Assembly (NCBI GenBank): GCA_963777755.1
Contig: CAVZSC010000043.1
Location: 1 to 64,000, forward strand
Length of the DNA: 64,000 nucleotides
From: DATFWC01 sp963777755
GTDB lineage: Bacteria; Pseudomonadota; Alphaproteobacteria; Rhizobiales; Xanthobacteraceae
Direction: 5' to 3'
The notes under the pieces are model-generated. The model was not told the DNA's origin, searched no databases, and saw only the letters and a list, made by a program, of their open reading frames with translations. Positions 1 through 8,650 of the stretch are shown piece by piece; the stretch's first letter is position 1; every line of letters begins with the position of its first letter. Made by a program: the position numbers and the translations under genes.

Positions 1-57
1 TTTCAGGGGAGGGATGGAGCAAGCCGCGTTCCAGTGCATCACATTTCGGGACGCGCT

Positions 58-900
58 TTAGCCTTTCTTCGGCGACCAGCCATAAGCCTTGGCGCAGGCG
101 CCGCCCATGAGCATGGCTCGCTCGGTGTCGGTCAGTCGGCCGGTCTGACGGAAGGGCTCGACGGCCTGCTCGTAGTTGACGACGGCGGACGCGCGCGTCC
201 AGTCCGTGCCCCACAGGCAACGATCGAAACCCCAGGCATCGAACACGCGGGCCAGTGGGTCCCAGATGTCGGGGAAAGGATACGGCTCCCGGGACAGCGT
301 GCAGGCGCCGCTGACCTTGATCGCCGCGTTCGGGCGCTTGGCGAGCTCCAGCACCTTCGGGAGGTCGGCCCAGGGCTGCGGCGGAGCGGGCGGCATGCGC
401 GGCTGCAGGATGCCCAGATGGTCGATGATGAATTGCGCGTCGGGGTGGCGATCGATCAGCGCAGTGCCCGCCTCCAGGTTGCCCCAGCACAGGATGTTGA
501 CCGGAAAATCGAGGCGAACGGCGGCGCGCACGATCCGGTCGAGGCCCGGGTCGTCCGGCTCGCGCTTCGCCTCCTTCGTCAGGATGATGCGGATTCCGAC
601 CGTGCCCGGCGTATTCCTCCAGTCGGCGACGACGTCGGCCACGGCCGGATCGTCCGGGTCGACCGGTTTGACGATGGCGAACCGGCCGGGATGGGCCCGT
701 TGCACGTCCACCGCATAGCTGGCGTCGTAGCGGTACATGGAAAAGGCGGAGATGAAGATCGCGCCGTCGACGCCGACCTTGTCCATCGCCGTCACCATCT
801 CGTCACCCGTGACGTGAAGGGGCCAGTTCGGCACAGTGTGCCAGGGTCGCTTCGGCGTGTTCGCCTCATAGGCATGGACCTGGGAATTGATGACAGTCAT
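58..900 (-). CDS. Amidohydrolase family (amidohydrolase 2) protein
   Basis: Predicted cytosolic metal-dependent hydrolase of the TIM-barrel amidohydrolase 2 family; 280 aa, normal for the branch that opens lactones or decarboxylates aromatic-acid derivatives. An N-terminal strand NSQVHAY (residues 5-11) sits where the family has D-x-H-x-H, with only the second His kept. IIDHLG (158-163) and WGTDW (230-234) supply the later strand-end His and Asp. The ATG at 900 is preceded by AGGAG about ten bases upstream. The gene is divergent from the dehydratase gene and shares a 310-base spacer with two palindromes. The substrate cannot be read from sequence. Confidence 0.85.
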   Translation of the reverse strand: MTVINSQVHAYEANTPKRPWHTVPNWPLHVTGDEMVTAMDKVGVDGAIFISAFSMYRYDASYAVDVQRAHPGRFAIVKPVDPDDPAVADVVADWRNTPGTVGIRIILTKEAKREPDDPGLDRIVRAAVRLDFPVNILCWGNLEAGTALIDRHPDAQFIIDHLGILQPRMPPAPPQPWADLPKVLELAKRPNAAIKVSGACTLSREPYPFPDIWDPLARVFDAWGFDRCLWGTDWTRASAVVNYEQAVEPFRQTGRLTDTERAMLMGGACAKAYGWSPKKG

Positions 901-918
901 CGTGGAAACTCCTCTGTG

Positions 919-995
919 CTCGTGCGGCGAATTTGAATTTCCTATCCGTTCGCCGCAACCTCTTGTAGGAAATTCAAATTCAAAAGCCGCACGAG
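919..995. repeat. Large imperfect palindrome upstream of the amidohydrolase gene
   Basis: Left arm 919-944 and right arm 966-995 are reverse complements over 16 bases (TAGGAAATTCAAATTC) and again over ten (GCCGCACGAG), with four extra bases in the right arm. It lies just upstream of the amidohydrolase ribosome site, in the spacer between divergent genes. It could be an operator, a transcript hairpin or a copy of a mobile palindromic element. Confidence 0.7.
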
Positions 996-1008
996 AGCCT
1001 TGATATTG

Positions 1009-1083
1009 CTAGTGCTCCTTTGATTCCGAATTTCGCCGAGAGCCAGCCGCGAAGTGATGCGAAATTCGGAATCGGAGCACTAG
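1009..1083. repeat. Second palindrome in the amidohydrolase-dehydratase spacer
   Basis: Arms 1009-1036 and 1059-1083: CTAGTGCTCC then GATTCCGAATTTCGC, inverted in the right arm; the left arm has three extra T-rich bases in the middle. It follows the first palindrome by 13 bases and shares its GAATTT core. The rest of the 901-1210 spacer holds no gene that I can support. Confidence 0.7.
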
Positions 1084-1210
1084 CCGAGTTTGGTCATCGC
1101 AGCGGGCTCGTGTCCAGAGGGCCCAGGTTCATCGAGGCCTTCCGTGCTACAAGCAGCGGTGATCCTTGTCAGAACGCGCCTCCTGCGCGAACGAGTCAGC
1201 CGACCTGACC

Positions 1211-2911
1211 ATGGGCGAAAAACCCGAATACCGCTCTCGCATCGTCACCGAGGGTCTCGACCGCACACCGCACCGCGCCTTCCTGCGGGCGTGCGGCCTC
1301 GACGACGATGATGTCGACAAGCCGCAGATCGGGATCGTCAGCACGCAAGGCGAGAACACGCCGTGTTCGATGTCGCTCGCGCCCCAGGCGGACGCCGCCC
1401 GGCTCGGCGTTGCGGCCGGCGGCGGACGGCCCGTGCCGTTCACCACCATCTCGGTGTCCGACGGCGTATCGATGAACCACAAGGGCATGCGGCTGAGCCT
1501 GGTGTCGCGCGAGATCATTGCCGACTCGATCGAGGCGGTGATGCGCGGCCACGCCTACGACGGGCTCGTCGGCTTCGCCGGCTGCGACAAGACGCTGCCC
1601 GGCATCATGATGGCGATGGTGCGGCTCAATGCGCCGAGCGTGTTCGTCTACGGCGGGGCCATGCTGCCCGGCCGCTGGCGCGGACGCGACGCCACCGTGC
1701 TCACGGCCTACGAGGGCGTCGGCGCGGTGCTGGCGGGCGCCATGAGCGAACAGGACCTTGCCGGTCTCGAGCGGGCGTGTGCGCCGACGGTCGGCTCCTG
1801 TCCCGGACAGTTCACCGCCAACACCATGGCGATGGTGTCGGAGGCGCTCGGGCTCGCGCCGCCGGGATCGGCGATGCTGCCGGCGGTCTATTCCGAGCGG
1901 CTGGCGCTGGCGCGGCGCGCGGGCCAGCGCGTCACCGAGATCCTCAACCATGGCGGCCCGCTGCCGCGCGACCTCGTCACCCGCAAATCGTTGGAGAACG
2001 CGGCCGCCGTCGTGGCGGCAACCGGCGGCTCGACCAATGCCGGCCTGCACCTGCCGGCGATCGCGCACGAAGCCGGCCTGCGTTTCACGCTGGACGACGT
2101 CGCCGAGGTGTTCGCCCGCACGCCGCTCCTGGCCGACCTGCAGCCCGGCGGGCGCTATCTTGCCGTCGACGTGCACGGTGTCGGCGGCACCGACGCCGTG
2201 CTCAAGGCGCTGCTCGACGGCGGCCACCTGCACGGCGACACGCTGACGCTGTCGGGCCGGACTCTCGCCGAGCACCTGGCCCACCACGGCGGGCCAGACG
2301 GCGAAGTGGTGAGAGCCGCGTCGCAGCCCTTCAGTCCCACGGGCGGCCTTATCGTGCTGCGCGGCAGCCTGGCGCCCGACGGTGCGCTAATCAAGGTAGC
2401 CGGCCTCGAGACGCTCACGTTCGAGGGCCGCGCCCGGGTGTTCGACGGCGAGGAGGCCTGCACGACGGCGGTGCAGGAGCGCCAATACCAGGCCGGCGAT
2501 GTCCTGATCATTCGCAATGAAGGACCGAAGGGCGGGCCGGGCATGCGCGAGATGCTGGGCATCACCGCGCTCATCTACGGCCAGGGCATGGGCGAAAAAG
2601 TGGCCCTCGTCACCGACGGGCGTTTCTCCGGCGCAACCCGGGGCATGATGATCGGCTATGTCGGCCCGGAGGCCGCGGCGGGCGGCCCGATCGCCCTGGT
2701 GCGCGACGGCGATCCGATCCGCATCGACTGCGCGGCGCGCGCCATCGACCTGTTGATCCCTGAAGCGGAACTGGCCGCTCGCCGCGCCGCCCATGTGCCG
2801 CGCGCGCCCGAGCGTCTTGCCGGGGTACTGGAGAAATACGCCAAGCTGGTCGGCCCCGCCCGTGAAGGCGCCGTCACCCATGCGGGCGCGGCCACTTGGC
2901 CGCGGGAGTGA
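1211..2911 (+). CDS. Dihydroxy-acid dehydratase (IlvD/Edd family)
   Basis: Iron-sulfur dehydratase of the IlvD/Edd family, removing water from a 2,3-dihydroxy acid (branched-chain amino acid synthesis) or a sugar acid. From the ATG at 1211 it has 566 aa, the family's usual size. The opening KPEYRSRIVTEG is typical. The three cluster cysteines are present: Cys52 in TPCSMSL, Cys125 in GCDKTLPG and Cys197 in GSCPGQFTANTM. The C-terminal TDGRFSGATRG active-site region is intact. A TTG at 1166 would add 15 residues; neither start has a strong ribosome site. Synthase genes of the isoleucine/valine pathway are not adjacent, so a sugar-acid dehydratase is equally possible. Its last ~190 coding bases recur at 5848. 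Confidence 0.88.
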   Translation: MGEKPEYRSRIVTEGLDRTPHRAFLRACGLDDDDVDKPQIGIVSTQGENTPCSMSLAPQADAARLGVAAGGGRPVPFTTISVSDGVSMNHKGMRLSLVSREIIADSIEAVMRGHAYDGLVGFAGCDKTLPGIMMAMVRLNAPSVFVYGGAMLPGRWRGRDATVLTAYEGVGAVLAGAMSEQDLAGLERACAPTVGSCPGQFTANTMAMVSEALGLAPPGSAMLPAVYSERLALARRAGQRVTEILNHGGPLPRDLVTRKSLENAAAVVAATGGSTNAGLHLPAIAHEAGLRFTLDDVAEVFARTPLLADLQPGGRYLAVDVHGVGGTDAVLKALLDGGHLHGDTLTLSGRTLAEHLAHHGGPDGEVVRAASQPFSPTGGLIVLRGSLAPDGALIKVAGLETLTFEGRARVFDGEEACTTAVQERQYQAGDVLIIRNEGPKGGPGMREMLGITALIYGQGMGEKVALVTDGRFSGATRGMMIGYVGPEAAAGGPIALVRDGDPIRIDCAARAIDLLIPEAELAARRAAHVPRAPERLAGVLEKYAKLVGPAREGAVTHAGAATWPRE

Positions 2912-2953
2912 CGGGCGCATGGCCTGGGCAGCATCGCGCAGCCTGACCAACGG
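2713..2953. repeat. Direct repeat, copy 1 (3' end of dehydratase gene plus flank)
   Basis: About 240 bases covering the last codons of the dehydratase and about 40 bases past its stop recur in the same orientation at 5848-6089. Most positions match; there are scattered substitutions and a few small indels. Similarity ends at CTGACCAACGG in copy 1 and GTGACCAACGG in copy 2. The copies bracket the tyrosinase segment. Confidence 0.85.
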
Positions 2954-3777
2954 ACCGGGCGAAGTGGATCGCCAATTCGGTTTCAATAGCCCTGAGGCCC
3001 CGAACACCGTGATGTCGAGGCGGGCCATTTTCATGACACTTGGCATTTCGTCGGAGACGTAGGCCGTCTGTTCGCGAAGCGGTGTGCTCACCGATCGGCC
3101 TTCGATGTCGACGCGCTGGTGCCGCAGGTGGCGGGCCAGATCGTGAGTGCATCGGTGCGCGCGGTGAAGCCGAGCGCAGCCTGATCCGACAGGGCGGCGG
3201 CGCGCGCTGCCTTACGATTCGACGGATTGTTTCGGTTGTGGGCCTCCTCCCGTTCCGCGGGCATACCCCTTGACGCTCTCTTGTGGTTGTGACCTGATGC
3301 TCGTATGACGATGGGCTCGACAATGATGAAAATGCAGCGCGTCGTGAAGCACGACGGCGCGAGGCAGCAGTACTGGTCAAGCGCCGTCAACCTGATCTGT
3401 GCATCTTCGAACGCAACCGCCTCCTCGAGGCCGACGACGGCAATTCGTCTCTGCGCCGCTCTATTCCTCGTTCCATCCTGCGAGACCCCGGGAACGGCGT
3501 AACAGGAACGTTCGACACGAGCGGGGGCTTTGTCCTTGATTTGAAAGGGACGATGCAGATGACCCCGGCTGGAGATATTGCGATCGAGTTGTTCGAGACC
3601 GGCCGGGCCATCGCTGTAAAGCAATGGAAGAGCAGTCGACACGGAGCGATGATCTTACAGCCCGACCGTCCGCTTCACGCATCGGCGGGGACGCTCGCGA
3701 AATTCGTTCCATGCCAGGGCGGAGCACGACCAACGGGCCGCAACCAGACTGCAATGTTGCAATCCGAGGACTGAAGC
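2912..3777. other. 866-base spacer without a recognisable intact gene
   Basis: Only short frames are present. One plus-strand frame open from about 2999 to 3183 has no start codon and reads like the end of a lost protein (ending in VRAVKPSAA). A 77-residue frame at 3541-3774 runs up to the tyrosinase gene but resembles nothing I know. I see no promoter I would defend. Confidence 0.5.
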
Positions 3778-5424
3778 ATGACCGAGAGAGAGCTCACGCG
3801 CCGTGAACTGGCAACAGGCGCCGGCGCCGTCATCCTGGCCACGCAGCTGCCGCTTAAGCCTGCGCGGGCGGCAGCCAAATACACGCGTTACAACGCCACG
3901 AGCTCAAACGGCCAGAAGATGCTCGCGAGCTACGCGAAGGGCGTCGAGGCCATGCTGAAGCTGCCGGCGGACGATCCACGCAATTGGTTCCGCAATGCCT
4001 TCATCCACCTGATGGACTGCCCCCACGGCAATTGGTGGTTCTATGTCTGGCATCGGGGCTATCTCGGTTATTTCGAGCAGACCATTCGCGAATTGAGCGG
4101 CGATGGCAGCTTCGCGCTTCCGTATTGGGACTGGACGCAGCTGCCGCAGATTCCCGAGACGATGTTCGACGGCGCGTTGACGCCGACCGACCGGGCGTTC
4201 GCGCCTTTTACGACCAACCTCGCGCTGTTCACCTCGTTCATCAAGCCGACGCTTTCCAAATATTTCGACTCGCTCTCCTCGGCGCAGAAGGCCCAGCTCA
4301 ACATCAGGGGCTACACGGCGTTCGACAAGCTCTGGAACGATGTCACCGGCTTCAGTCCGGATGTCATTCCGGGCGGTGCCGGCATTTCGGGAAACATGGC
4401 CTACGCGCTCACCTGCGGGTCGCGCTATCTCTCCCGCGACAACCCGAAATTCGACAAAGCGACCGCTTACAACGTCTCCGAGTTCGTCGTCTATTCGGGG
4501 CTGCTACCGACGGAGTTCAACAACCCGGTCGGCGCTCTGAGCTTCACCAGCTCGAAGACTGCGTCGCACAATTCCCCGCCCGGAACGTTCTCGACGCTCG
4601 AAGGCATGCCGCACAACCAGGTGCACAATTACATCGGCGGTGTCGGACCGTTCGATCCCGGCCCGTATGGCAACATGACCAACTTTCTCTCTCCGGTCGA
4701 TCCGATCTTCTTCTTGCATCACTCCAACATGGACCGGCTATGGGACGTATGGACGCGCAAACAGAAGGCGCTCAATCTGCCCTATCTGCCGCCGCAGCCG
4801 GACCTGAAGACGCTTTCGGACGAGCCCCTCCTGTTCTACGTCGACGGCAAGGGCAACTACGTCACGGACGGAAAGGCGGGCAACTACCTCAGCACCGACG
4901 TGTTCGAGTACGATTACGAGCCGGGCTTCGGCGAAAAAGTGATCTCAACGCCGGCTCAGGTTGCGTCGACGAAGGCCGCGCCTCTCGCCAGGGGCACTGC
5001 AAAGGGCAATACCGCGTCGGTCGCGGTCCCGAGGGCGGCGATCGAGGCCCACCTGAGCGACTCGATACCGCGTCCGCTCATGGCGCAAGTGACGCTGCCG
5101 CATCCGGGCCCAGCGTCGAGCGGGCGCTCCTTCGACGTCCTGGTCGGTGCGCCGGGCCAGGTCACGGAGGCCGCCGCCGACAGCCCCTTCTTTGCCGGCA
5201 CGATCGCGTTCTTCGGTGCGATGACCCGGATGAAGATGAGCCACGACGTCACGTTCGTCGTGCCGCTGCCGAAGCAGCCGCAGATGTTCGCGGCGCCGGC
5301 GCCGACGGCCGGCGCAAGGAAGGGCCCGGCAAACGCCACGACGTTGACCATCCGGGTGGTGCCCTCGCGCGGGCAGGCCGGGCCGGCCCCCGCCATCAAG
5401 TCGGTCACGGTCGGGCCGGTCTGA
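3778..5424 (+). CDS. Tat-exported tyrosinase family protein (polyphenol oxidase)
   Basis: Type 3 dicopper oxidase of the tyrosinase/polyphenol oxidase family, oxidising phenols to quinones; 548 aa. The N-terminus TRRELATGAGAVILAT is a twin-arginine export signal, so the folded copper protein probably acts in the periplasm or outside. The CuA histidines are His77, His83 and His92 (FIHLMD, CPHGNWW, WHRGYL). The CuB site is HNQVH at 279-283 and FFLHHSN at about 311-317. PYWDWT (115-120) is also diagnostic. The region after about residue 400 is a C-terminal extension of the kind seen in larger bacterial and plant-type enzymes. A GAGGA lies about ten bases before the ATG. The next gene follows after six bases. 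Confidence 0.92.
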   Translation: MTERELTRRELATGAGAVILATQLPLKPARAAAKYTRYNATSSNGQKMLASYAKGVEAMLKLPADDPRNWFRNAFIHLMDCPHGNWWFYVWHRGYLGYFEQTIRELSGDGSFALPYWDWTQLPQIPETMFDGALTPTDRAFAPFTTNLALFTSFIKPTLSKYFDSLSSAQKAQLNIRGYTAFDKLWNDVTGFSPDVIPGGAGISGNMAYALTCGSRYLSRDNPKFDKATAYNVSEFVVYSGLLPTEFNNPVGALSFTSSKTASHNSPPGTFSTLEGMPHNQVHNYIGGVGPFDPGPYGNMTNFLSPVDPIFFLHHSNMDRLWDVWTRKQKALNLPYLPPQPDLKTLSDEPLLFYVDGKGNYVTDGKAGNYLSTDVFEYDYEPGFGEKVISTPAQVASTKAAPLARGTAKGNTASVAVPRAAIEAHLSDSIPRPLMAQVTLPHPGPASSGRSFDVLVGAPGQVTEAAADSPFFAGTIAFFGAMTRMKMSHDVTFVVPLPKQPQMFAAPAPTAGARKGPANATTLTIRVVPSRGQAGPAPAIKSVTVGPV

Positions 5425-5430
5425 ACCGCC

Positions 5431-5829
5431 ATGCGCCGTACCGCCGCAGCGCTTGCGCTGCTGGCGCTGGTGGCGCCGCACGGGACTGCGGCCGAGGTGC
5501 AACGGGCAGAACGCGAGATCGTGCTGACTTTCCCGCGACCGATCGGGGCAGGCGAGACCGCGTTCATCGAGATGCAGGTCGGCGCGGTTCGCAGCGGCCA
5601 AACGATCGAGATCGCCACCGCCGCAGGCCGCTCCCTCGGGGTCATTTCGCCGTTCGGTGCGCGCATCGGACAGGATGCCGGAACCTATACGGTGCCCGTC
5701 TCGGCGGATGCGATCCGAGACGGACGCATCGCGATCCGCCTGACGATCAGGCAAGGCGATGCGACGCGCGCGCCGACGACGGAGGAAGTGCGCGGGATGA
5801 AGCTGAGTATCGTCGGGACCGGACGCTGA
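5431..5829 (+). CDS. Small secreted protein, putative tyrosinase partner
   Basis: A 132-residue protein with a clear signal peptide (LALLALVAPHGTAA) and a mature domain of alternating hydrophobic residues that suggests a small beta-sandwich. It starts six bases after the tyrosinase stop, so the two are almost certainly cotranscribed. I do not recognise the family. By position it could be a copper-delivery or assembly partner, as caddie proteins are for other bacterial tyrosinases, but it has no His- or Met-rich copper motif and no cysteine. That role is inference only. Confidence 0.7.
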   Translation: MRRTAAALALLALVAPHGTAAEVQRAEREIVLTFPRPIGAGETAFIEMQVGAVRSGQTIEIATAAGRSLGVISPFGARIGQDAGTYTVPVSADAIRDGRIAIRLTIRQGDATRAPTTEEVRGMKLSIVGTGR

Positions 5830-5847
5830 GAATGGACATGCGAGCAA

Positions 5848-6089
5848 ACGGCGATCCGCATCGACTGCATCGCGCGCTCCATTGATCTCCTGATCCCCGA
5901 GGCGGAACTGGCCGCTCGCCGCGCTGCCCATGTGCCGCGCACGCCCGAGCGCCTCGCCGGCGTGCTCGAGAAATACGCGAGGCTGGTGGGCTTGTCCGCG
6001 AAGGCGCCGTCACCCATGCGGGTGCAGCCACCTGGCCGCGGGAGTGACGAACGGATGGCCTAGGCAGCATCGCGCAGCGTGACCAACGG
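5848..6089 (+). pseudogene. Duplicated 3' fragment of the dehydratase gene
   Basis: Second copy of the dehydratase 3' end (see 2713-2953), starting 19 bases after the stop of the tyrosinase partner gene. It carries substitutions and a one-base deletion near 5990 (CTTGTCC where copy 1 has CCCCGCCC), so it no longer reads through to the original stop in one frame. It has no start codon or ribosome site and is not expected to be expressed. The remainder of 5830-6273 holds no gene that I can support. Confidence 0.8.
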
Positions 6090-6273
6090 TGTTACCGCGG
6101 GCCATTGTCCACACCCCGCGAAACTGGACACTAGACCCTCAATCAGGTGGTCGGGTTTTTGACCCGCAGCGGACAACGCCATCACGTCCGCAAGATCTGC
6201 TCGGCCGTGTACCGATGAACCGCGCGCTCAGGCTGGCGTTTTTGCTAGAGTATCGTTGCACCGGAGGACCGCC

Positions 6274-6708
6274 ATGCCGCAGGACAGTGTCGCAATCGTT
6301 GAAAACTTCTGGCGCGAGGTATGGAAGCAGCCACAGAACCCCGACGCCATCGATCGCCTGGTGCACCAGGATTTCGTCATCACATCCGGCGGTCGGGACA
6401 TCGTGGGCCGCGAGGGGTTTAAGGCCTGGGTGAAGGACTTCCAGGCAAGGGTCCGGCACTTCGAGTTCCATGTTGTCGAGACGTTCCAGAACCAGGACGG
6501 CAGCCGCGTGGCCTCGCGCTGGCGGGTGACCGGTCTTAACAACGGCCTCATGGGCACTGAGCCGAACGGCGCGCCCTTCGAGATGTGCGGGACGGCGGTC
6601 TGGGAAGTGGGCGCGGATGGCCTCCTGCGCCACAACTGGGTGGAGCGGAATGCGTTCGAAGTCTACGGCGCTATCACACGGTCGGACGGCCGGGACAACG
6701 TATTCTGA
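6274..6708 (+). CDS. SnoaL-like / NTF2-fold protein
   Basis: A 144-residue cytosolic protein with the pattern of the SnoaL-like NTF2 fold: an N-terminal helix (SVAIVENFWREVW), the LVHQDFVITSGG strand, the GREGFKAWVKDFQ helix, then a curved sheet including RVASRWRVTG and a closing strand. Such proteins are small isomerases, cyclases or binding proteins; no catalytic role can be assigned. The ATG at 6274 is preceded by GGAGG seven bases upstream, which decides the start over an in-frame TTG at 6256. Confidence 0.78.
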   Translation: MPQDSVAIVENFWREVWKQPQNPDAIDRLVHQDFVITSGGRDIVGREGFKAWVKDFQARVRHFEFHVVETFQNQDGSRVASRWRVTGLNNGLMGTEPNGAPFEMCGTAVWEVGADGLLRHNWVERNAFEVYGAITRSDGRDNVF

Positions 6709-6720
6709 GACAGTTCGGAC

Positions 6721-6901
6721 GTGCTCACCGACGACAAGGTGGTGGGCCGCATCTTCCTGTCTGCGGCCGCGCCGGAGGGCGGGCAGTGGATTTGGACGCA
6801 TGCCTGCGGCCACCAACGAAGACCGCAGGCCGACCCACGGCTACGAGCCCACGCGCGAGGCCGCGACGGCGGCGTTCGCCAAGAGCTGGCGGAAGGAATA
6901 A
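6721..6901 (+). pseudogene. Frameshifted small conserved protein
   Basis: Two adjacent frames together resemble a small protein of about 60 residues that I recall as common in Bradyrhizobium relatives. The first gives VVGRIFLSAAAPEGGQW then WIWTHACGH. After a shift the second gives EDRRPTHGYEPTREAA and ends in FAKSWRKE. The shift falls at CACCAACGAAGACCGC near 6810, where removal of one A would join the frames as GHHEDR. It is either a decayed gene or a sequencing error. Function unknown. Confidence 0.6.
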
Positions 6902-7070
6902 GCGACGCTGACCGAAATCCTGCGCCAACCTGCTTGAGCCACGGGGACGGCACATGAACGGTTGGGCCCGGCCCCAAGTTTTTGGCCAACGGGGTGTGCG
7001 AATAGGCCTTGACGCTCACCACCCGCAAATGCCCCGATAGGGCCAACGCATATAGGGGAGGATGACGCCA

Positions 7071-8115
7071 ATGCCTCGTCTCGTCTGCACGGTGCTCGTG
7101 GGAGCCTCGGTCCTGGGTGGTGTCGCGTTCGCGGTCATGCCGCAACCGGCTGCCGCACAGACGACGCTGACCATGTCGAGCTGGGTGTCGCCCAGCCATC
7201 TCTTGACCAAGGACGTGCTCGCGGTCTGGGGGCAGCAGGTGGAGAAGGCCACCAACGGCCGCGTCAAGCTGCAGATGCTGCCCAAGCATCCATCGGCACC
7301 GCCCGGCACGTTCGACGCCGTCAGGGACGAGCTCGTCGACGTCTCTTATGTCACGGCGAGCTACACGCCCGCCCGCCACGTGCTGCCGCTCCTGGCCGAG
7401 CTGCCGGGCAGTGGCGCCACCTCGGTGATCAACTCGGTGGCCTACTCGCGCATCCATTGGAAATATCTGCAGCAGGTCGGCGAGTACAAGGGCGTCAAGC
7501 TGCTCGGCGTCTTCACGCACGGACCGGGCCAGATGTTCAACACCAAGCGGCCGATCACCAAGGTCGAGGACCTGGCCGGCATGAAGATCCGCACCGGCGG
7601 CGGCATCGCCGAGGAGATGGCGCGCGCGCTCGGGGCCTCGGCGTTCGTCAAGCCGGCGCCCGAATCCTACGAGCTGCTCAGCTCCGGCGTCGCCGACGGT
7701 ACGTTCTTTCCCGCCGAGTTCGATCATCTCCTTCAAGCTCGGCTCGGTGGTCAAATACGCCACGCTGTTTCCCGGCGGGTTCTACAGCTCCTCGTTCGGC
7801 TTCTTCATGAACGAAGCCAAGTGGAACAAGCTGTCCAAGCAGGACCAGGACGCCATCATGTCGGTGTCGGGCGAGCCGCTGGCGGTCCTCGCAGGCAAGG
7901 CCTGGGACGCCACCGATGCCGCCGCGCTGGAAGAGATGAAGCGGGTCGGAATCCCGGCCACCGCGGCATCGCCCGAGCTGGTCAAAGGCGTACAGGAGCG
8001 GTCGAAGGGGATCATCGACAAGTGGGTCAAGGACGCCACCGCCAAGGGCGTCGACGGCGCCAAGGTGCTGGCCGAGTTCCGGGAGGAGCTCAAGCGCGTC
8101 GCTGCCGGCCAGTAG
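7071..8115 (+). pseudogene. dctP: TRAP transporter solute-binding protein (DctP family), frameshifted
   Basis: Periplasmic receptor of a TRAP dicarboxylate/organic-acid importer. It has a signal peptide ending in AAAQ, then a DctP-type domain with ITKVEDLAGMKIRTGG in the middle and a helical end. Frame 1 holds to about 7718 (DGTFFPAE); from there the family sequence continues in another frame (SFKLGSVVKYATLFPGG) to 8115. One extra T in GAGTTCGATC at about 7719 explains the break. The gene is truncated unless this is a sequencing error. The start is the ATG at 7071, ten bases after GGGGAG, rather than the ATG at 7062. It is first in an operon with the two permeases. Confidence 0.85.
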
Positions 8116-8128
8116 CGGATCGGCAGCA

Positions 8129-8650
8129 ATGCCGTCGCAGCCGTCCGAGGCGGGCGCCTGGCTCGACCGTGCGCTGGGGGCTGCGGCGGCCGTGCTGCTG
8201 TTCGGCCTGATGGCGTTGACGGCGGCCGACGTCGTTAGCCGCTACGTCTTCAACTGGCCGCTGCGCGGCGCCTTCGAGGTGACCGAGCTGCTGCTGCTGG
8301 CGTTGATCTTCGCCGGGCTGCCGCTCGCCTCGCGGGCCGACGAGCACGTCACGCTCGACTTCATCGACATGGCGCTCCGCGCCCGGGGCCGTCTGCTCCT
8401 GCGCCGGCTGGTCGATCTCGTCTGCGGCCTACTGATCCTGGGGCTCGCCTGGCGGGTGTGGATCAAGGCCGGGAAGATCGCCGGCTATGGCGACACCACC
8501 GAGGTCCTGCGCCTGCCGGTCGGCCCGTTCGTCTACTTCATGGCCATCATGGTGGCGGTCACCGGGATCGTGCATCTCGCCAAGGTGGCCTTCCCGGCCG
8601 CGCCGCGCACCGGGGTGCAGTTCGACCCCGACAAGACGACCACCACATGA
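8129..8650 (+). CDS. dctQ: TRAP transporter small permease subunit (DctQ)
   Basis: Small integral membrane subunit of a TRAP transporter, 173 aa with four hydrophobic segments (about residues 17-37, 48-66, 92-112 and 132-152). The LRGAFEVTELLL motif is typical of DctQ. It binds the large permease and helps dock the periplasmic receptor. It lies 13 bases after the receptor gene and overlaps the large permease gene by four bases (ATGA), showing translational coupling. Confidence 0.88.
   Translation: MPSQPSEAGAWLDRALGAAAAVLLFGLMALTAADVVSRYVFNWPLRGAFEVTELLLLALIFAGLPLASRADEHVTLDFIDMALRARGRLLLRRLVDLVCGLLILGLAWRVWIKAGKIAGYGDTTEVLRLPVGPFVYFMAIMVAVTGIVHLAKVAFPAAPRTGVQFDPDKTTTT

Noticed and set aside
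2912..3777. Several 60-180 residue frames before the tyrosinase gene
   Set aside because: None has a ribosome site with protein-like composition; they overlap on both strands.
6106..6130. TGTCCA...TGGACA pair as an insertion-sequence end or recombination site
   Set aside because: Only six-base arms, no transposase remains and no target duplication visible.
7700..7740. Programmed ribosomal frameshifting in the TRAP receptor
   Set aside because: No slippery heptamer or downstream structure; TRAP receptors are not known to need it, and other genes here show the same kind of +1 defect.
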